Below, piece after piece: positions 15,607-23,488 of a stretch of DNA of 33,390 nt. Source of the DNA: UBA1227 sp964539045. Lineage in GTDB: Bacteria > Bacillota > Clostridia > Oscillospirales > Acutalibacteraceae. Made by a program: the position numbers and the translations under genes. The notes beneath the pieces were generated by a model that saw only the letters and a program-made list of their open reading frames with translations, searched no databases and was not told the DNA's origin. The DNA lies in the NCBI GenBank assembly GCA_964539045.1, contig CAZIHW010000063.1, positions 1 to 33,390 on the forward strand, given 5' to 3'. Positions within the stretch are counted from its first letter, which is position 1. Each line of letters starts with the position of its first letter.

Positions 15607-16969
15607 CGGGTTTATTTCTATTGCCTCTGTAACCTCTGACTACATGTATACGCTCACTCTTCTTCTTCTTGGCGTACAATACATTTACCAGTATGTAGAA
15701 GAGTACTGCAATAACTACTACAAACAAAACGATTTTCATTACAGCCGTTGAAAACAGCTTCTTTATAAGATAGCCCAGAAAGGCGAAGAAACTTCTGTCA
15801 ACGTCTTCCCCGGCAACCAGATCGATGGTGTAGAGTATGTCTCCTGCATACATAATATTTGCTTTTCCGAGTACATCGCCGGCTTTTATAGGGGCTTTTA
15901 TATCCTTAGGGATGCTGCTCTTTATAGGTTCTATCAGTATGGATGTCGGATCGACTCCCGCGGGGACAAGCGCGCTCGCCTCCTCACCCGGGACAAGTCT
16001 GACATGATCGACGTTTTTGGCAAGATCTACATCTACTACGGTTACTACATCGGACGGCTGTGCTACAACTTTAAGCTTTATGTTATTGAAAGCCCAATCA
16101 TAGGCCTTTTTTGTCTCTTTGAAAGCGAAATTTTCGTTATAACCATCTCCGTTCGTATCTTTTGACGGAGCTTTTATAACTATGCAAAGGTATGAGTAAC
16201 CGTTTTTGGCAGCATAAGAGGCAAGGCAATGTCCGGCATTGTCCGTGGTACCGGTTTTTATGCCTTTGCAGTATTCGTAGTAGTACGGGTTTTTAGGAGA
16301 TAATAGGAGATTGGTATTTGTATATTCTATTTCATCACGAAGGTTTGTTGCTGACAAGGTGTATTTATGAGTGCCCACTATTTCACAGAAGGTCTCATTC
16401 TTAAGCGCATATTTGATAATCTTTGCGAGGTCTTCGGCAGTCGTGTAGTGCCCCTCCTCATCCAGACCGTGTGGATTTGTGTAGTGAGTATTTTTGCAGC
16501 CGAGCTTCGCGGCAAAGTCGTTCATCATGTTTATGAACTTCGGTATATCGCCGCCTACATAGTCTGCGAGGATGCTTGCGGCTTCATTTGCGCTCTTTAC
16601 AAGCATTAAATTCATTAGCTGAAGTACAGTTAATTTCTCGCCCGCCTTTATGCCGGCTGTTGAACTGTTTGTCCCTGCAATGGTATCTATAGCTTCCTGT
16701 GAAGCTGTTACTACTGCATTCAAATCGTCGCAGTTTTCGAGAACGACCATGGCTGTTGTTATTTTTGTGAGGGATGCCTCGGAGGTTTTCTTTGAAGCAT
16801 TTTTATTGAAAATTACCGTGCCTCTGTCCAGGCTCTCCATGTATACTATTTCGGATTCGAACTCAACCTCATCGTTGTATGCAGCTTTGACGGGGATCGG
16901 TAAAAAAACTGACAGAATTATCGACAATATAAGTATAGTGGAAATTAAAAATATTAATCTTTTTTTCAT
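15581..16969 (-). CDS. D-alanyl-D-alanine carboxypeptidase (S11, DacF/DacA type)
   Basis: The 462-residue penicillin-binding protein trims the terminal D-Ala from peptidoglycan stem peptides. The serine peptidase triad of motifs is intact: SLTK (Ser66-Lys69), SAN (126-128) and KTG (238-240). A signal peptide (first about 29 residues, ending VKAA) exports it. After the catalytic domain and a beta-rich C-terminal domain (about 290-380) comes a transmembrane helix (about 405-427) and a basic cytoplasmic tail, so it is anchored at the C-terminus as in DacF. ATG 16969 follows AGGTGA by about 7 bases; an in-frame TTG at 16975 is less likely. The last codons and stop lie inside a degenerate tandem repeat, so the tail (GNGQHRRK) may be recently altered. 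Confidence 0.93.
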   Translation of the reverse strand: MKKRLIFLISTILILSIILSVFLPIPVKAAYNDEVEFESEIVYMESLDRGTVIFNKNASKKTSEASLTKITTAMVVLENCDDLNAVVTASQEAIDTIAGTNSSTAGIKAGEKLTVLQLMNLMLVKSANEAASILADYVGGDIPKFINMMNDFAAKLGCKNTHYTNPHGLDEEGHYTTAEDLAKIIKYALKNETFCEIVGTHKYTLSATNLRDEIEYTNTNLLLSPKNPYYYEYCKGIKTGTTDNAGHCLASYAAKNGYSYLCIVIKAPSKDTNGDGYNENFAFKETKKAYDWAFNNIKLKVVAQPSDVVTVVDVDLAKNVDHVRLVPGEEASALVPAGVDPTSILIEPIKSSIPKDIKAPIKAGDVLGKANIMYAGDILYTIDLVAGEDVDRSFFAFLGYLIKKLFSTAVMKIVLFVVVIAVLFYILVNVLYAKKKKSERIHVVRGYRGNRNKPGNGQHRRK

Positions 16970-17075
16970 AGACAATCACCTTGTGAATATTGTATTATTA
17001 TTAGTATATCAGTTCTCTGGTTGAAAATAAATAACAAGTAATTAAAAATAAGTTACTAATAAACTAAATAAAAAG

Positions 17076-17119
17076 TTACATACTTGTGAGTTACAAATTA
17101 CATACTTGGGAGTGACAAA
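17076..17119 (+). repeat. Tandem 22-bp duplication ending at the start codon
   Basis: Copy 1 is 17076-17097 and copy 2 is 17098-17119, contiguous and differing at only two bases (T/G in ACTTGTGAG versus ACTTGGGAG, and T/G six bases later). Copy 2 supplies the GGGAG ribosome binding site, 7 bases from the ATG at 17120; copy 1 has the weaker GTGAG. The duplication thus sets the translation signal of the next gene. Confidence 0.85.
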
Positions 17120-17821
17120 ATGGTTTATATAACCGGTGATATACACGGCGATGTAGAGAGGTTCAGAACACCTGCATCCAAGAAATTGAAGAAAGGTGAT
17201 ACTCTTATTGTCTGCGGAGATTTCGGCTTCATATGGAACGGAAGCAAAGCGGAAAACAAAATACTTGCAAAACTCAGCAGCAAAAAATATAACATATGCT
17301 TTATAGACGGAACGCACGAAAACTTTAAGCTCCTAAACAAGAACGAGGTCAGTGAATGGAACGGCGGCAAGGTGCACCATCTGGGCGGCAATTTATATCA
17401 TTTAATGCGCGGACAGGTCTTTGAGATAGAAGGCCTCAAGATCTTCACCATGGGTGGCGGAGAGAGTCCGGATCTCGAGATAAGATTTGCGAACAATACC
17501 TGGTCTAAGGAAGAAAGTCCCAATCAGCAGGAGTTGCTTGAGGGCGCAGAAAATATTGAAAAACACGGAAATAAGGTTGATATAATCGTAACCCATGAAC
17601 CGTCTGCGAAGATAAAGGATTTTTTGCAATTGAAGAATGCCGAGAAGACAAGACTTACATTGCTCAATACATATCTTGAGGAACTCGGTAATTCGTGTGA
17701 GTATTCGAAATGGTATTTCGGAAGCTTGCACCTGGACAAGCACGTTTCAGGGTCCCAAATAGCAGTGTTCTCGAACATTCTGGAAGCGGAAACGGGCAAA
17801 TCCATTTTACAACGTAAATAA
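17120..17821 (+). CDS. Calcineurin-like metallophosphoesterase
   Basis: The 233-residue protein carries the two-metal phosphoesterase pattern: GDIHGD (residues 6-11), GDFG (33-36), DGTHEN (63-68), THEP (about 158) and GSLHLDK near the end. In most relatives the third motif is GNHE with a metal-binding Asn; here Thr65 replaces it. Activity may thus be altered, or another residue may take over. No signal peptide or membrane segment is seen, so it is cytoplasmic. Relatives act on nucleotides, phosphoproteins or phosphodiesters, and the substrate is unknown. It is followed after 17 bases by the DHHW gene in the same direction, likely one transcript. The AT-rich 16970-17119 region upstream, shared with the divergent carboxypeptidase, contains several GTTAC-type elements. 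Confidence 0.87.
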   Translation: MVYITGDIHGDVERFRTPASKKLKKGDTLIVCGDFGFIWNGSKAENKILAKLSSKKYNICFIDGTHENFKLLNKNEVSEWNGGKVHHLGGNLYHLMRGQVFEIEGLKIFTMGGGESPDLEIRFANNTWSKEESPNQQELLEGAENIEKHGNKVDIIVTHEPSAKIKDFLQLKNAEKTRLTLLNTYLEELGNSCEYSKWYFGSLHLDKHVSGSQIAVFSNILEAETGKSILQRK

Positions 17822-17838
17822 CAAAAGAGGTATTTTTG

Positions 17839-18975
17839 ATGTCAGATATAAAGGGATTTTCAAAAAAGCAAATTCCATGGGCCGTGACTTCCGTGGTGGC
17901 GGTTGTCGCAATTATGATTTGCATATTTACTTTCGGGGAATCCGCGATCACAAGAGAGCCGGAAAACAATTCCAAAACCACCAAATCACAGACTCAGAAA
18001 AGCACCAAGCCGGCCAAGACGGAGAAGAATACAAGCGAGGCCGAAACAGAGAGTACAACACCTACACAGCCAAGTGTTTCTACGGCCCCGGAAGACGAAT
18101 ATACATTAAGACGAAATGTGGCGATTTTAGGAAACCGTTGTATGGAACTTTACGGAATAGCTCCGAAGAGTTTGCAAAATTACGGTACCGCGATATCTAA
18201 TTTTGCGGCAAAGGTTCCGAATGTAACTGTATATACATTGCTCGCCCCGACTTCTATAGAATTTTACGGTCCGGAGAGCTACAGGACAGGAAATCGTTCA
18301 CAAAAAGAGGGAATAAGAATAGCATATTCTGCATTGAAAGGCAGCAATGTAAAATCTGTTGATGCATACTCCGCTATAATTCCCCACACGGATGAATATA
18401 TTTATTTCAGGACGGATCACCATTGGACGGCCAGAGGCGCATATTATGCATATACGGCATTTGCCAAAACCGCCGGCTTTACTCCGACAAAGCTTGAAGA
18501 TCACAAGAGCGGAAGGATAGACGGATTTGTCGGAACTTTCAAATCTTTCTCCGCAGATCTGGCTAAAGATCCGGATTATGTGGAATACTTTTATCCGTTG
18601 AGCGAAACGACCGGAACCATATACAATGATGCTTCCATGTCGACGGGAAGATCTATGAGGGTTATAACCGAAGAGGTTTCCTTAAGCAACAAATATCTTT
18701 GCTTTATAGAGGGAGATAACCCCATAGAGAAGATAGTAACTTCAAACCACAACGGAAAAAAGATAGTGATGATAAAGGAATCCTACGGCAATGCATTTGC
18801 ACCGTTTATAGTTGACAATTATGAAGAGGTTTATATTTTAGATCCCCGTAAAGTGGACTTGAATCTGGCACAGTTTGTAAACGCCAACGGAATAACGGAC
18901 GTGCTGTTTTTAAATTATATATTTGTACCGTCTAACCCGACGTATAAAACTGCACTTGAAAAAATGCTTGCGTAG
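17839..18975 (+). CDS. DHHW-family membrane-anchored extracellular protein
   Basis: The 378-residue protein has an N-terminal membrane anchor (about residues 13-33), a low-complexity Ser/Thr/Lys/Glu linker to about residue 90 and a globular domain. That domain contains TDHHWTARGAYYAY (Asp193-His194-His195-Trp196) and IKESYGNAFAPF (Ser315). The DHHW family is related to AlgJ/AlgX-type SGNH-like proteins that work with MBOAT acyltransferases in acetylation of extracellular polymers. No MBOAT gene is adjacent, so the partner, if any, is elsewhere. The catalytic reading of Asp, His and Ser is an inference. ATG 17839 has AGAGG 8 bases upstream; a TTG directly before it is ignored. The gene follows the phosphoesterase by 17 bases and is 52 bases from the small FakA-like gene. 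Confidence 0.82.
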   Translation: MSDIKGFSKKQIPWAVTSVVAVVAIMICIFTFGESAITREPENNSKTTKSQTQKSTKPAKTEKNTSEAETESTTPTQPSVSTAPEDEYTLRRNVAILGNRCMELYGIAPKSLQNYGTAISNFAAKVPNVTVYTLLAPTSIEFYGPESYRTGNRSQKEGIRIAYSALKGSNVKSVDAYSAIIPHTDEYIYFRTDHHWTARGAYYAYTAFAKTAGFTPTKLEDHKSGRIDGFVGTFKSFSADLAKDPDYVEYFYPLSETTGTIYNDASMSTGRSMRVITEEVSLSNKYLCFIEGDNPIEKIVTSNHNGKKIVMIKESYGNAFAPFIVDNYEEVYILDPRKVDLNLAQFVNANGITDVLFLNYIFVPSNPTYKTALEKMLA

Positions 18976-19027
18976 TTCGCGCCGTAAGGCCATGCCGGTC
19001 GGACTTTACACAGAAAGGAATTTTAAC

Positions 19028-19279
19028 ATGGAAGAATTCAGATATGATACACAACTCCTTATCGAAGGTGAAAATCTTGATGAGGATGAAATTCATGATT
19101 ATTTTATGAAGAATTTTAAAGGCGACTGCCTTTTGGCAGTTGGGGACAGTGATCTTATTAAGATCCACTATCATACCAATGAACCCTGGAAGGTACTTGA
19201 GTATTGCCGTTCCCTCGGCGAGATTTTTGACATAGTGGTCGAGGATATGGACAGACAGTCAAGAGGTTTGCAAGGCTAA
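19028..19279 (+). CDS. Stand-alone FakA/YloV-like (DegV-partner, DAK-family) small domain
   Basis: The 83-residue protein reads like an internal segment of the fatty-acid kinase subunit FakA/YloV: it has RYDTQLLIEGENLDEDEI (compare the family's GYCTEFILEG), GDCLLAVGDSDLIKIHYHTNEPWKVLEYC and a final acidic EDMDRQSRG stretch. In full-length FakA this lies after the DAK2 kinase domain. Here it is free, without kinase or DegV domains, and is complete with its own ribosome binding site (AAAGGA, 8 bases before ATG 19028) and terminator. It may be a regulatory or binding module acting with a full FakA encoded elsewhere, or a gene-fission remnant kept by selection. The homology is recognised by motif reading only. 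Confidence 0.72.
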   Translation: MEEFRYDTQLLIEGENLDEDEIHDYFMKNFKGDCLLAVGDSDLIKIHYHTNEPWKVLEYCRSLGEIFDIVVEDMDRQSRGLQG

Positions 19280-19281
19280 TT

Positions 19282-19316
19282 AAAAAAGCTTCGCTCATTC
19301 AGAGCGAAGCTTTTTT
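19282..19316. terminator. Bidirectional terminator overlapping the 3' end of comM
   Basis: AAAAAAGCTTCGCTC (19282-19296) pairs perfectly with GAGCGAAGCTTTTTT (19302-19316) around ATTCA. It ends the plus-strand FakA-like gene. On the minus strand its first arm encodes the last codons of comM (KKASL), and the stop TGA (19299-19301) lies in the loop. Confidence 0.93.
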
Positions 19317-20870
19317 GTATGCATCCAACCTGTCAAGGGATCTGTATTGGATAGCCTCCGATATGTGATTTGATGTTATGTATTCGCTATTGTCGAGATC
19401 TGCTATAGTTCTCGCTACTTTCAATATCTTATCGTGCGCCCTTGCCGAAAACTTTAATCTTTTGAACGCCGCTATAAATAATTCCTCGGAATCAGGTGTC
19501 AGCATGCAATACTTTCTTATAAGTGACGGCGGTATCTCCGAATTGTAAGATATGTCTGTTCCCTTGAATCTTTCCTGTTGTATGGATATAGCCGACTCGA
19601 CACGAAGGCGTATATCTTTTGACGTATCACCGGCGCTTGTTGCTTTTCCGCTTCTTATGTAGCTTTCGCAATCTATCGGATCAACCTTTATATGTATATC
19701 TATTCTATCAAGCAAAGGCCCTGATATCTTAGACATATAATTCTTAATAGCCAGATCAGAACAGGCGCACTTCTTGACGGGATCGAACAGAAAGCCGCAA
19801 GGACAGGGATTCATAGCGCAGACCAGGATTATTCTGGCGGGATATACTGCTGTACAGGCATTTCTGGAAACGGTTATTTTACCCTCTTCCAACGGTTCTC
19901 TCAGCGTTTCCAGTGTGGCCCGGTGGAACAATGTAAGTTCATCCAGAAACAGAATTCCGTTGTGAGCTAAAGATATCTCTCCCGGGAGCGCTTTGATCCC
20001 TCCGCCTGCAAATGCTGATTTTGTTATTGTATGGTGGGGGGAACGGAAGGGTCGCTTCAATATGAGGGGATTTTCAGGATTTAAACCTCCTAAAACCGAG
20101 TATACAGAGGTTGTTTCTATAGCTTCGTCGAAGGTCATGTCGGGGAGTATGCCGGGTATACGTTTTGCAAGCATGCTTTTGCCGGCTCCGGGACTCCCTA
20201 CAAACAGGACGTTGTGTTTTCCGGCTACCGCTATCTCCAAAGCTCTTTTAGCTCCTTGTTGCCCGAATACATCGCTGAAATCAGGAATGTTGGATGCGGA
20301 TGTCAGAGTGTTGCAAGTGTCTACGTTTTTAAATTCTACGGACTGTGTCGGCAGGATTTTTTTCACCCCGCTGAAATGCTCTAAAATCTCATGTACAGAC
20401 TTTACGGGATATATATTCATCTCCGGTACAAGGGCGGCCTCGTTAGCGTTTTTATCCGGCAGGAAAATGTTTTTAATGCCGAGTCTTTTTGCCTCGGCGG
20501 TCATGGGAAGAATTCCGTTTACCTGTCGTATATCCCCATCGAGAGAGAGCTCGCCTATGAATATACAGTCGTCAGTTACATTGCTGATTTGTCCGGAGGC
20601 CAGCAGTATAGCCACCAAAATCGGAAGGTCGTAGATAGCGCCCTCTTTTCGGAACTCTGCAGGAGCGAGATTGACAGTTATTCTGCTTATCGGGAAATTC
20701 AGCTTATTATTTTTTATAGCTGATCTCACACGCTGTTTGGATTCGGAAACCGCACTGCCCGGAAGACCGACTATATCAAACCTCGGAAGACCGCTTGAAA
20801 GGTCGCATTCAACTTCTACAAGTTGTGTATTGAACCCCTGAATACCTATACTGTTTACCTTTGAAAACAT
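19299..20870 (-). CDS. comM: ComM/YifB-family Mg-chelatase-like AAA+ ATPase
   Basis: The 523-residue protein matches YifB/ComM: an N-terminal Lon-like domain (FDIVGLPGSAVSESKQRVRSA, NLAPAEFRKEGAIYDLP), Walker A GSPGAGKS (225-232), the FRSPHHTITKSAFAGGG segment, Walker B with LFLDEL, a Cys-rich insertion (CAMNPCPCGFLFDPVKKCAC) and the C-terminal RAHDKILKVARTIADL helix region. ComM is a helicase promoting branch migration during natural transformation in Gram-negative bacteria; its role in Firmicutes is less clear. An extended frame begins at 20927, but ATG 20870 has GAAGAGG 5 bases upstream and starts MFSKVNSIGIQG as in the family. Its stop codon lies inside the shared terminator hairpin. Confidence 0.93.
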   Translation of the reverse strand: MFSKVNSIGIQGFNTQLVEVECDLSSGLPRFDIVGLPGSAVSESKQRVRSAIKNNKLNFPISRITVNLAPAEFRKEGAIYDLPILVAILLASGQISNVTDDCIFIGELSLDGDIRQVNGILPMTAEAKRLGIKNIFLPDKNANEAALVPEMNIYPVKSVHEILEHFSGVKKILPTQSVEFKNVDTCNTLTSASNIPDFSDVFGQQGAKRALEIAVAGKHNVLFVGSPGAGKSMLAKRIPGILPDMTFDEAIETTSVYSVLGGLNPENPLILKRPFRSPHHTITKSAFAGGGIKALPGEISLAHNGILFLDELTLFHRATLETLREPLEEGKITVSRNACTAVYPARIILVCAMNPCPCGFLFDPVKKCACSDLAIKNYMSKISGPLLDRIDIHIKVDPIDCESYIRSGKATSAGDTSKDIRLRVESAISIQQERFKGTDISYNSEIPPSLIRKYCMLTPDSEELFIAAFKRLKFSARAHDKILKVARTIADLDNSEYITSNHISEAIQYRSLDRLDAYKKASL

Positions 20871-20970
20871 TAGTACCTCTTCAAATATACCGATAAGATT
20901 ATCCCATAATACTGTAGAAAGTATCAATAGAATTTAACTTTCGTAATTGGTGTCAGACTGATGGCGCTGA

Positions 20971-20999
20971 TTGACAATAAATAAGTAAGGTATTAAAAT
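20971..20999 (+). promoter_or_regulatory. Promoter of the phosphosugar mutase gene
   Basis: TTGACA (20971-20976) and TAAAAT (20994-20999) are 17 bases apart, 28 bases before the start at 21028. Confidence 0.75.
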
Positions 21000-21027
21000 T
21001 ATAGAATAAAGTTTTTGGAGGCATCGT

Positions 21028-22713
21028 ATGGAAAACTACAATGAACTCTATTGTGAGTGGAAGAAAAATTGTACGGATGAAGCTGTTTGCGCAGAGCTCG
21101 CTGCTATAGACGGAAAAGAAGAAGAGATTCTGGACCGTTTTTATAAAAAATTGGAGTTTGGTACGGCCGGATTGCGTGGTGTACTCGGTGCAGGTACCAA
21201 CAGAATGAATGTATATACGGTAAATCAGGCAACTCAGGGTATAGCTGATTATCTTAATGAAACATTTGACGACCCATCTGTTGCTATAGCATATGATTCC
21301 AGAATAAATTCAGACTTGTTTGCCAGGGAAACAGCCAGCGTATTCGCTGCAAACGGAATAAAAGTGTATATCTATCCGGAACTTGTCCCTACTCCGATGT
21401 TGTCTTTTGCAGTACGCAGATTGAAGTGCTCTTCGGGCGTTATTATAACTGCCAGCCATAATCCTGCGAAGTATAACGGATATAAGTGTTATGATCCGGA
21501 AGGCTATCAGATGACTGATGAAGCTGCGGCAAATGCTTACAAGTTTATACAAAAGGTAGATATATTTAAAGATGTAAAGAGAATAGATTTTGAAGACGCG
21601 GTATCTGACGGTATTATAGAATACATCTCAAAGGAGATATCCGAGGAGTTCTTTTCTCTTGTACAGAGTAAAGCTATAAATCCGGATGTTTGTGCAAAGT
21701 CAGGCCTTAAGGTTATTTATACACCTCTCAACGGAACCGGAAATAAGCCCGTACGCGAGGTGCTTTCACGGCTCGGAATTAAGGACGTTAAAGTTGTTCC
21801 CGAGCAGGAACTCCCGGACGGTAATTTCCCGACTTGTCCGTATCCAAACCCCGAGATAAGACAGGCATTTGAATGCGCTATCAATATGGCAGCATCTGAA
21901 AAAGCCGATATCTTACTTGCAACGGACCCGGATTGTGACAGAATGGGAATTGCCGTATATGACGGCAACGAATATCGTCTTATGACCGGAAACGAAGTCG
22001 GCGCACTGTTTGCCGAATATGTCCTTTCCCAATATGAGGAAAAGGGCATTATGCCAAAGAACCCGGTTGTCATAAAGTCCTTTGTTACTACAGACCTTGT
22101 AAAAGTAATAGCAGAGGCACACGGCGCAAAGGTTGCCAATCTGTTGACCGGCTTTAAGTATATAGGCGAATATATAACAAATCTTGAAAAAGAGGGTAAA
22201 GAATCAAACTTTATCGTGGGCATGGAGGAGAGTTACGGTTATCTCCTCGGTATACATGCCAGGGATAAGGATGCTGTCGTTGCAAGCCAGCTTGTATGTG
22301 AGATGGCCGCCTATTACAAGACAAAGGGAATGACTTTGATTGATGTTATAAACTCTTTGTACCGTGAGTACGGCATCTATTTGAACAGGGTTGAGAGTTT
22401 TGAGTTTGAGGGTGCCGCAGGCTTGCAAAAGATGTCTGATATCATGTCGGATCTCCGTTCAAATGTACCCTCGAAGGTGGGCGGTATGACGGTCACTGAT
22501 TATACTGACTATAAAGATACGGAAAAAACCGGTTTACCTTCATCAAATGTTTTGAGCTATAAGCTTGAGAACGGAAACGGGGTTGTAGTTCGGCCTTCCG
22601 GAACGGAGCCGAAAATTAAGATATATATAACTGCGGTCGCTGAGACATTTGAAGGCGCAGAACAGTTGTTTAACGAGATTCTTAAGGATTCAAAAAAATG
22701 GTTGGAGGTATAA
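21028..22713 (+). CDS. pgcA: Alpha-phosphoglucomutase/phosphomannomutase (PgcA-like)
   Basis: The 561-residue enzyme interconverts hexose 1- and 6-phosphates. All four domain hallmarks are visible: LEFGTAGLRGVLG (43-55), the phosphoserine loop TASHNPAKYNGYK (Ser143), the metal loop DPDCD (300-304), the sugar loop GMEESYG (about 404-410) and the phosphate-binding RPSGTEPK (522-529). The length and the N-terminal extension before FGTAGLRG fit the PgcA/YhxB class, which supplies glucose 1-phosphate for envelope glycolipids and polysaccharides. GGAGG lies before the ATG. Its last codons contain the ribosome binding site of the tiny sortase-tailed gene that follows, so the two are coupled. Confidence 0.93.
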   Translation: MENYNELYCEWKKNCTDEAVCAELAAIDGKEEEILDRFYKKLEFGTAGLRGVLGAGTNRMNVYTVNQATQGIADYLNETFDDPSVAIAYDSRINSDLFARETASVFAANGIKVYIYPELVPTPMLSFAVRRLKCSSGVIITASHNPAKYNGYKCYDPEGYQMTDEAAANAYKFIQKVDIFKDVKRIDFEDAVSDGIIEYISKEISEEFFSLVQSKAINPDVCAKSGLKVIYTPLNGTGNKPVREVLSRLGIKDVKVVPEQELPDGNFPTCPYPNPEIRQAFECAINMAASEKADILLATDPDCDRMGIAVYDGNEYRLMTGNEVGALFAEYVLSQYEEKGIMPKNPVVIKSFVTTDLVKVIAEAHGAKVANLLTGFKYIGEYITNLEKEGKESNFIVGMEESYGYLLGIHARDKDAVVASQLVCEMAAYYKTKGMTLIDVINSLYREYGIYLNRVESFEFEGAAGLQKMSDIMSDLRSNVPSKVGGMTVTDYTDYKDTEKTGLPSSNVLSYKLENGNGVVVRPSGTEPKIKIYITAVAETFEGAEQLFNEILKDSKKWLEV

Positions 22714-22715
22714 TG

Positions 22716-22946
22716 ATGAATAGGAAGTTGTTTGTCAGAATTACAGCTATATTTTTAGCTGTACTTATGTTTGGCAGTGTGGTAATGGTTGCAGTGCAAT
22801 CATTTGCTTTAGGCCCTGATGCCGATGTTGTTATAGCAAATACCGGAGACAGCAATACGAAACTTATCGTTACCATTGTTGCGGTGGTTGCCATTGTTGC
22901 GATAATAGGTTGTGTAGCCTTGCCAAAACTTCTAAAAAAGAAGTAA
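22716..22946 (+). CDS. Tiny secreted protein with sortase-like IANTGD tail
   Basis: The 76-residue product is nearly all targeting signals. It starts MNRKLFVR followed by a hydrophobic signal segment that could be cut after QSFA (about residue 30). A linker of about nine residues (LGPDADVVI) leads to ANTGD, a long hydrophobic helix and LLKKK. The IANTGD motif is identical to that of the surface protein at 707. If a sortase cuts between T and G, the displayed peptide would be only about a dozen residues; otherwise the protein is a two-helix membrane protein. GGAGG (22704-22708), inside the last codons of the mutase gene, is 7 bases from ATG 22716. ATG 22713, overlapping the mutase stop as TAATG, is an alternative. 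Translational coupling is likely. No family is recognised. Confidence 0.8.
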   Translation: MNRKLFVRITAIFLAVLMFGSVVMVAVQSFALGPDADVVIANTGDSNTKLIVTIVAVVAIVAIIGCVALPKLLKKK

Positions 22947-23002
22947 TATTTTGTCTAAAATGTTCAAACATAATTCACTTTTGTGATAAAGTTTTGAAAA
23001 TG

Positions 23003-23029
23003 TTGACAAATTCTTAATTTTAGTATAAT
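23003..23029 (+). promoter_or_regulatory. Promoter of the zinc-ribbon gene
   Basis: TTGACA (23003-23008) and TATAAT (23024-23029) match consensus exactly but with a short 15-base spacer, 55 bases before the start at 23084. The short spacer suggests a weaker or activator-dependent promoter. Confidence 0.65.
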
Positions 23030-23083
23030 ATTAGTCTACGTCAATTAGACAAATTTTATTTATTTCAAGCGAGGTTAATTATC

Positions 23084-23362
23084 ATGTACGAAGACAAAAC
23101 ACTCATCTGCAAAGAGTGCGGCGAAGAGTTCATCTTTACAGCAGGCGAGCAAGAATTCTATGCAGAAAAAGGATTTGAAAATGAGCCACAGCGCTGTAAG
23201 CCGTGCCGTGACGCAAGAAAGAACGCAGCAAGAGCAGAGAGAGAGATGTTCGAAGCAGTTTGCGCTTCATGCGGACAAACAGCAAGAATACCCTTCAGAC
23301 CGAGAGAGGACAGACCTGTTTATTGCAGCGAGTGCTTTGCTAAAATGAAGGAAGAGGGCTAA
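23084..23362 (+). CDS. Small zinc-ribbon protein with CxxC-x17-CxxC domain
   Basis: The 92-residue protein has two zinc-binding modules. The first pairs CKEC (from Cys9) with CKPC about 25 residues on; the second is CASC, exactly 17 residues, then CSEC. The second spacing matches the CxxC-x17-CxxC domain seen in many small bacterial proteins. Between them is an Arg/Glu-rich helix (DARKNAARAEREMFEA). It is cytoplasmic and charged, with neither signal peptide nor helix-turn-helix. Nucleic-acid or ribosome association is plausible for such ribbons but unproven. It has its own promoter and a terminator at 23380-23412, so it is monocistronic. Confidence 0.87.
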   Translation: MYEDKTLICKECGEEFIFTAGEQEFYAEKGFENEPQRCKPCRDARKNAARAEREMFEAVCASCGQTARIPFRPREDRPVYCSECFAKMKEEG

Positions 23363-23379
23363 TTTTTTAAAGATAACTG

Positions 23380-23412
23380 GCGGGATGTCTCATTGAGGGA
23401 TCCCGCTTTTTA
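23380..23412 (+). terminator. Terminator of the zinc-ribbon gene
   Basis: GCGGGAT (23380-23386) pairs with ATCCCGC (23400-23406), with a small CTC/GAG inner stem, followed by TTTTTATT. Confidence 0.87.
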
Positions 23413-23488
23413 TTGATTTTATAGAATAAATTGTATGTATTAAGCATATATATATGTTTGTAAAACATAATTAGCTGGGAGGATGCCT

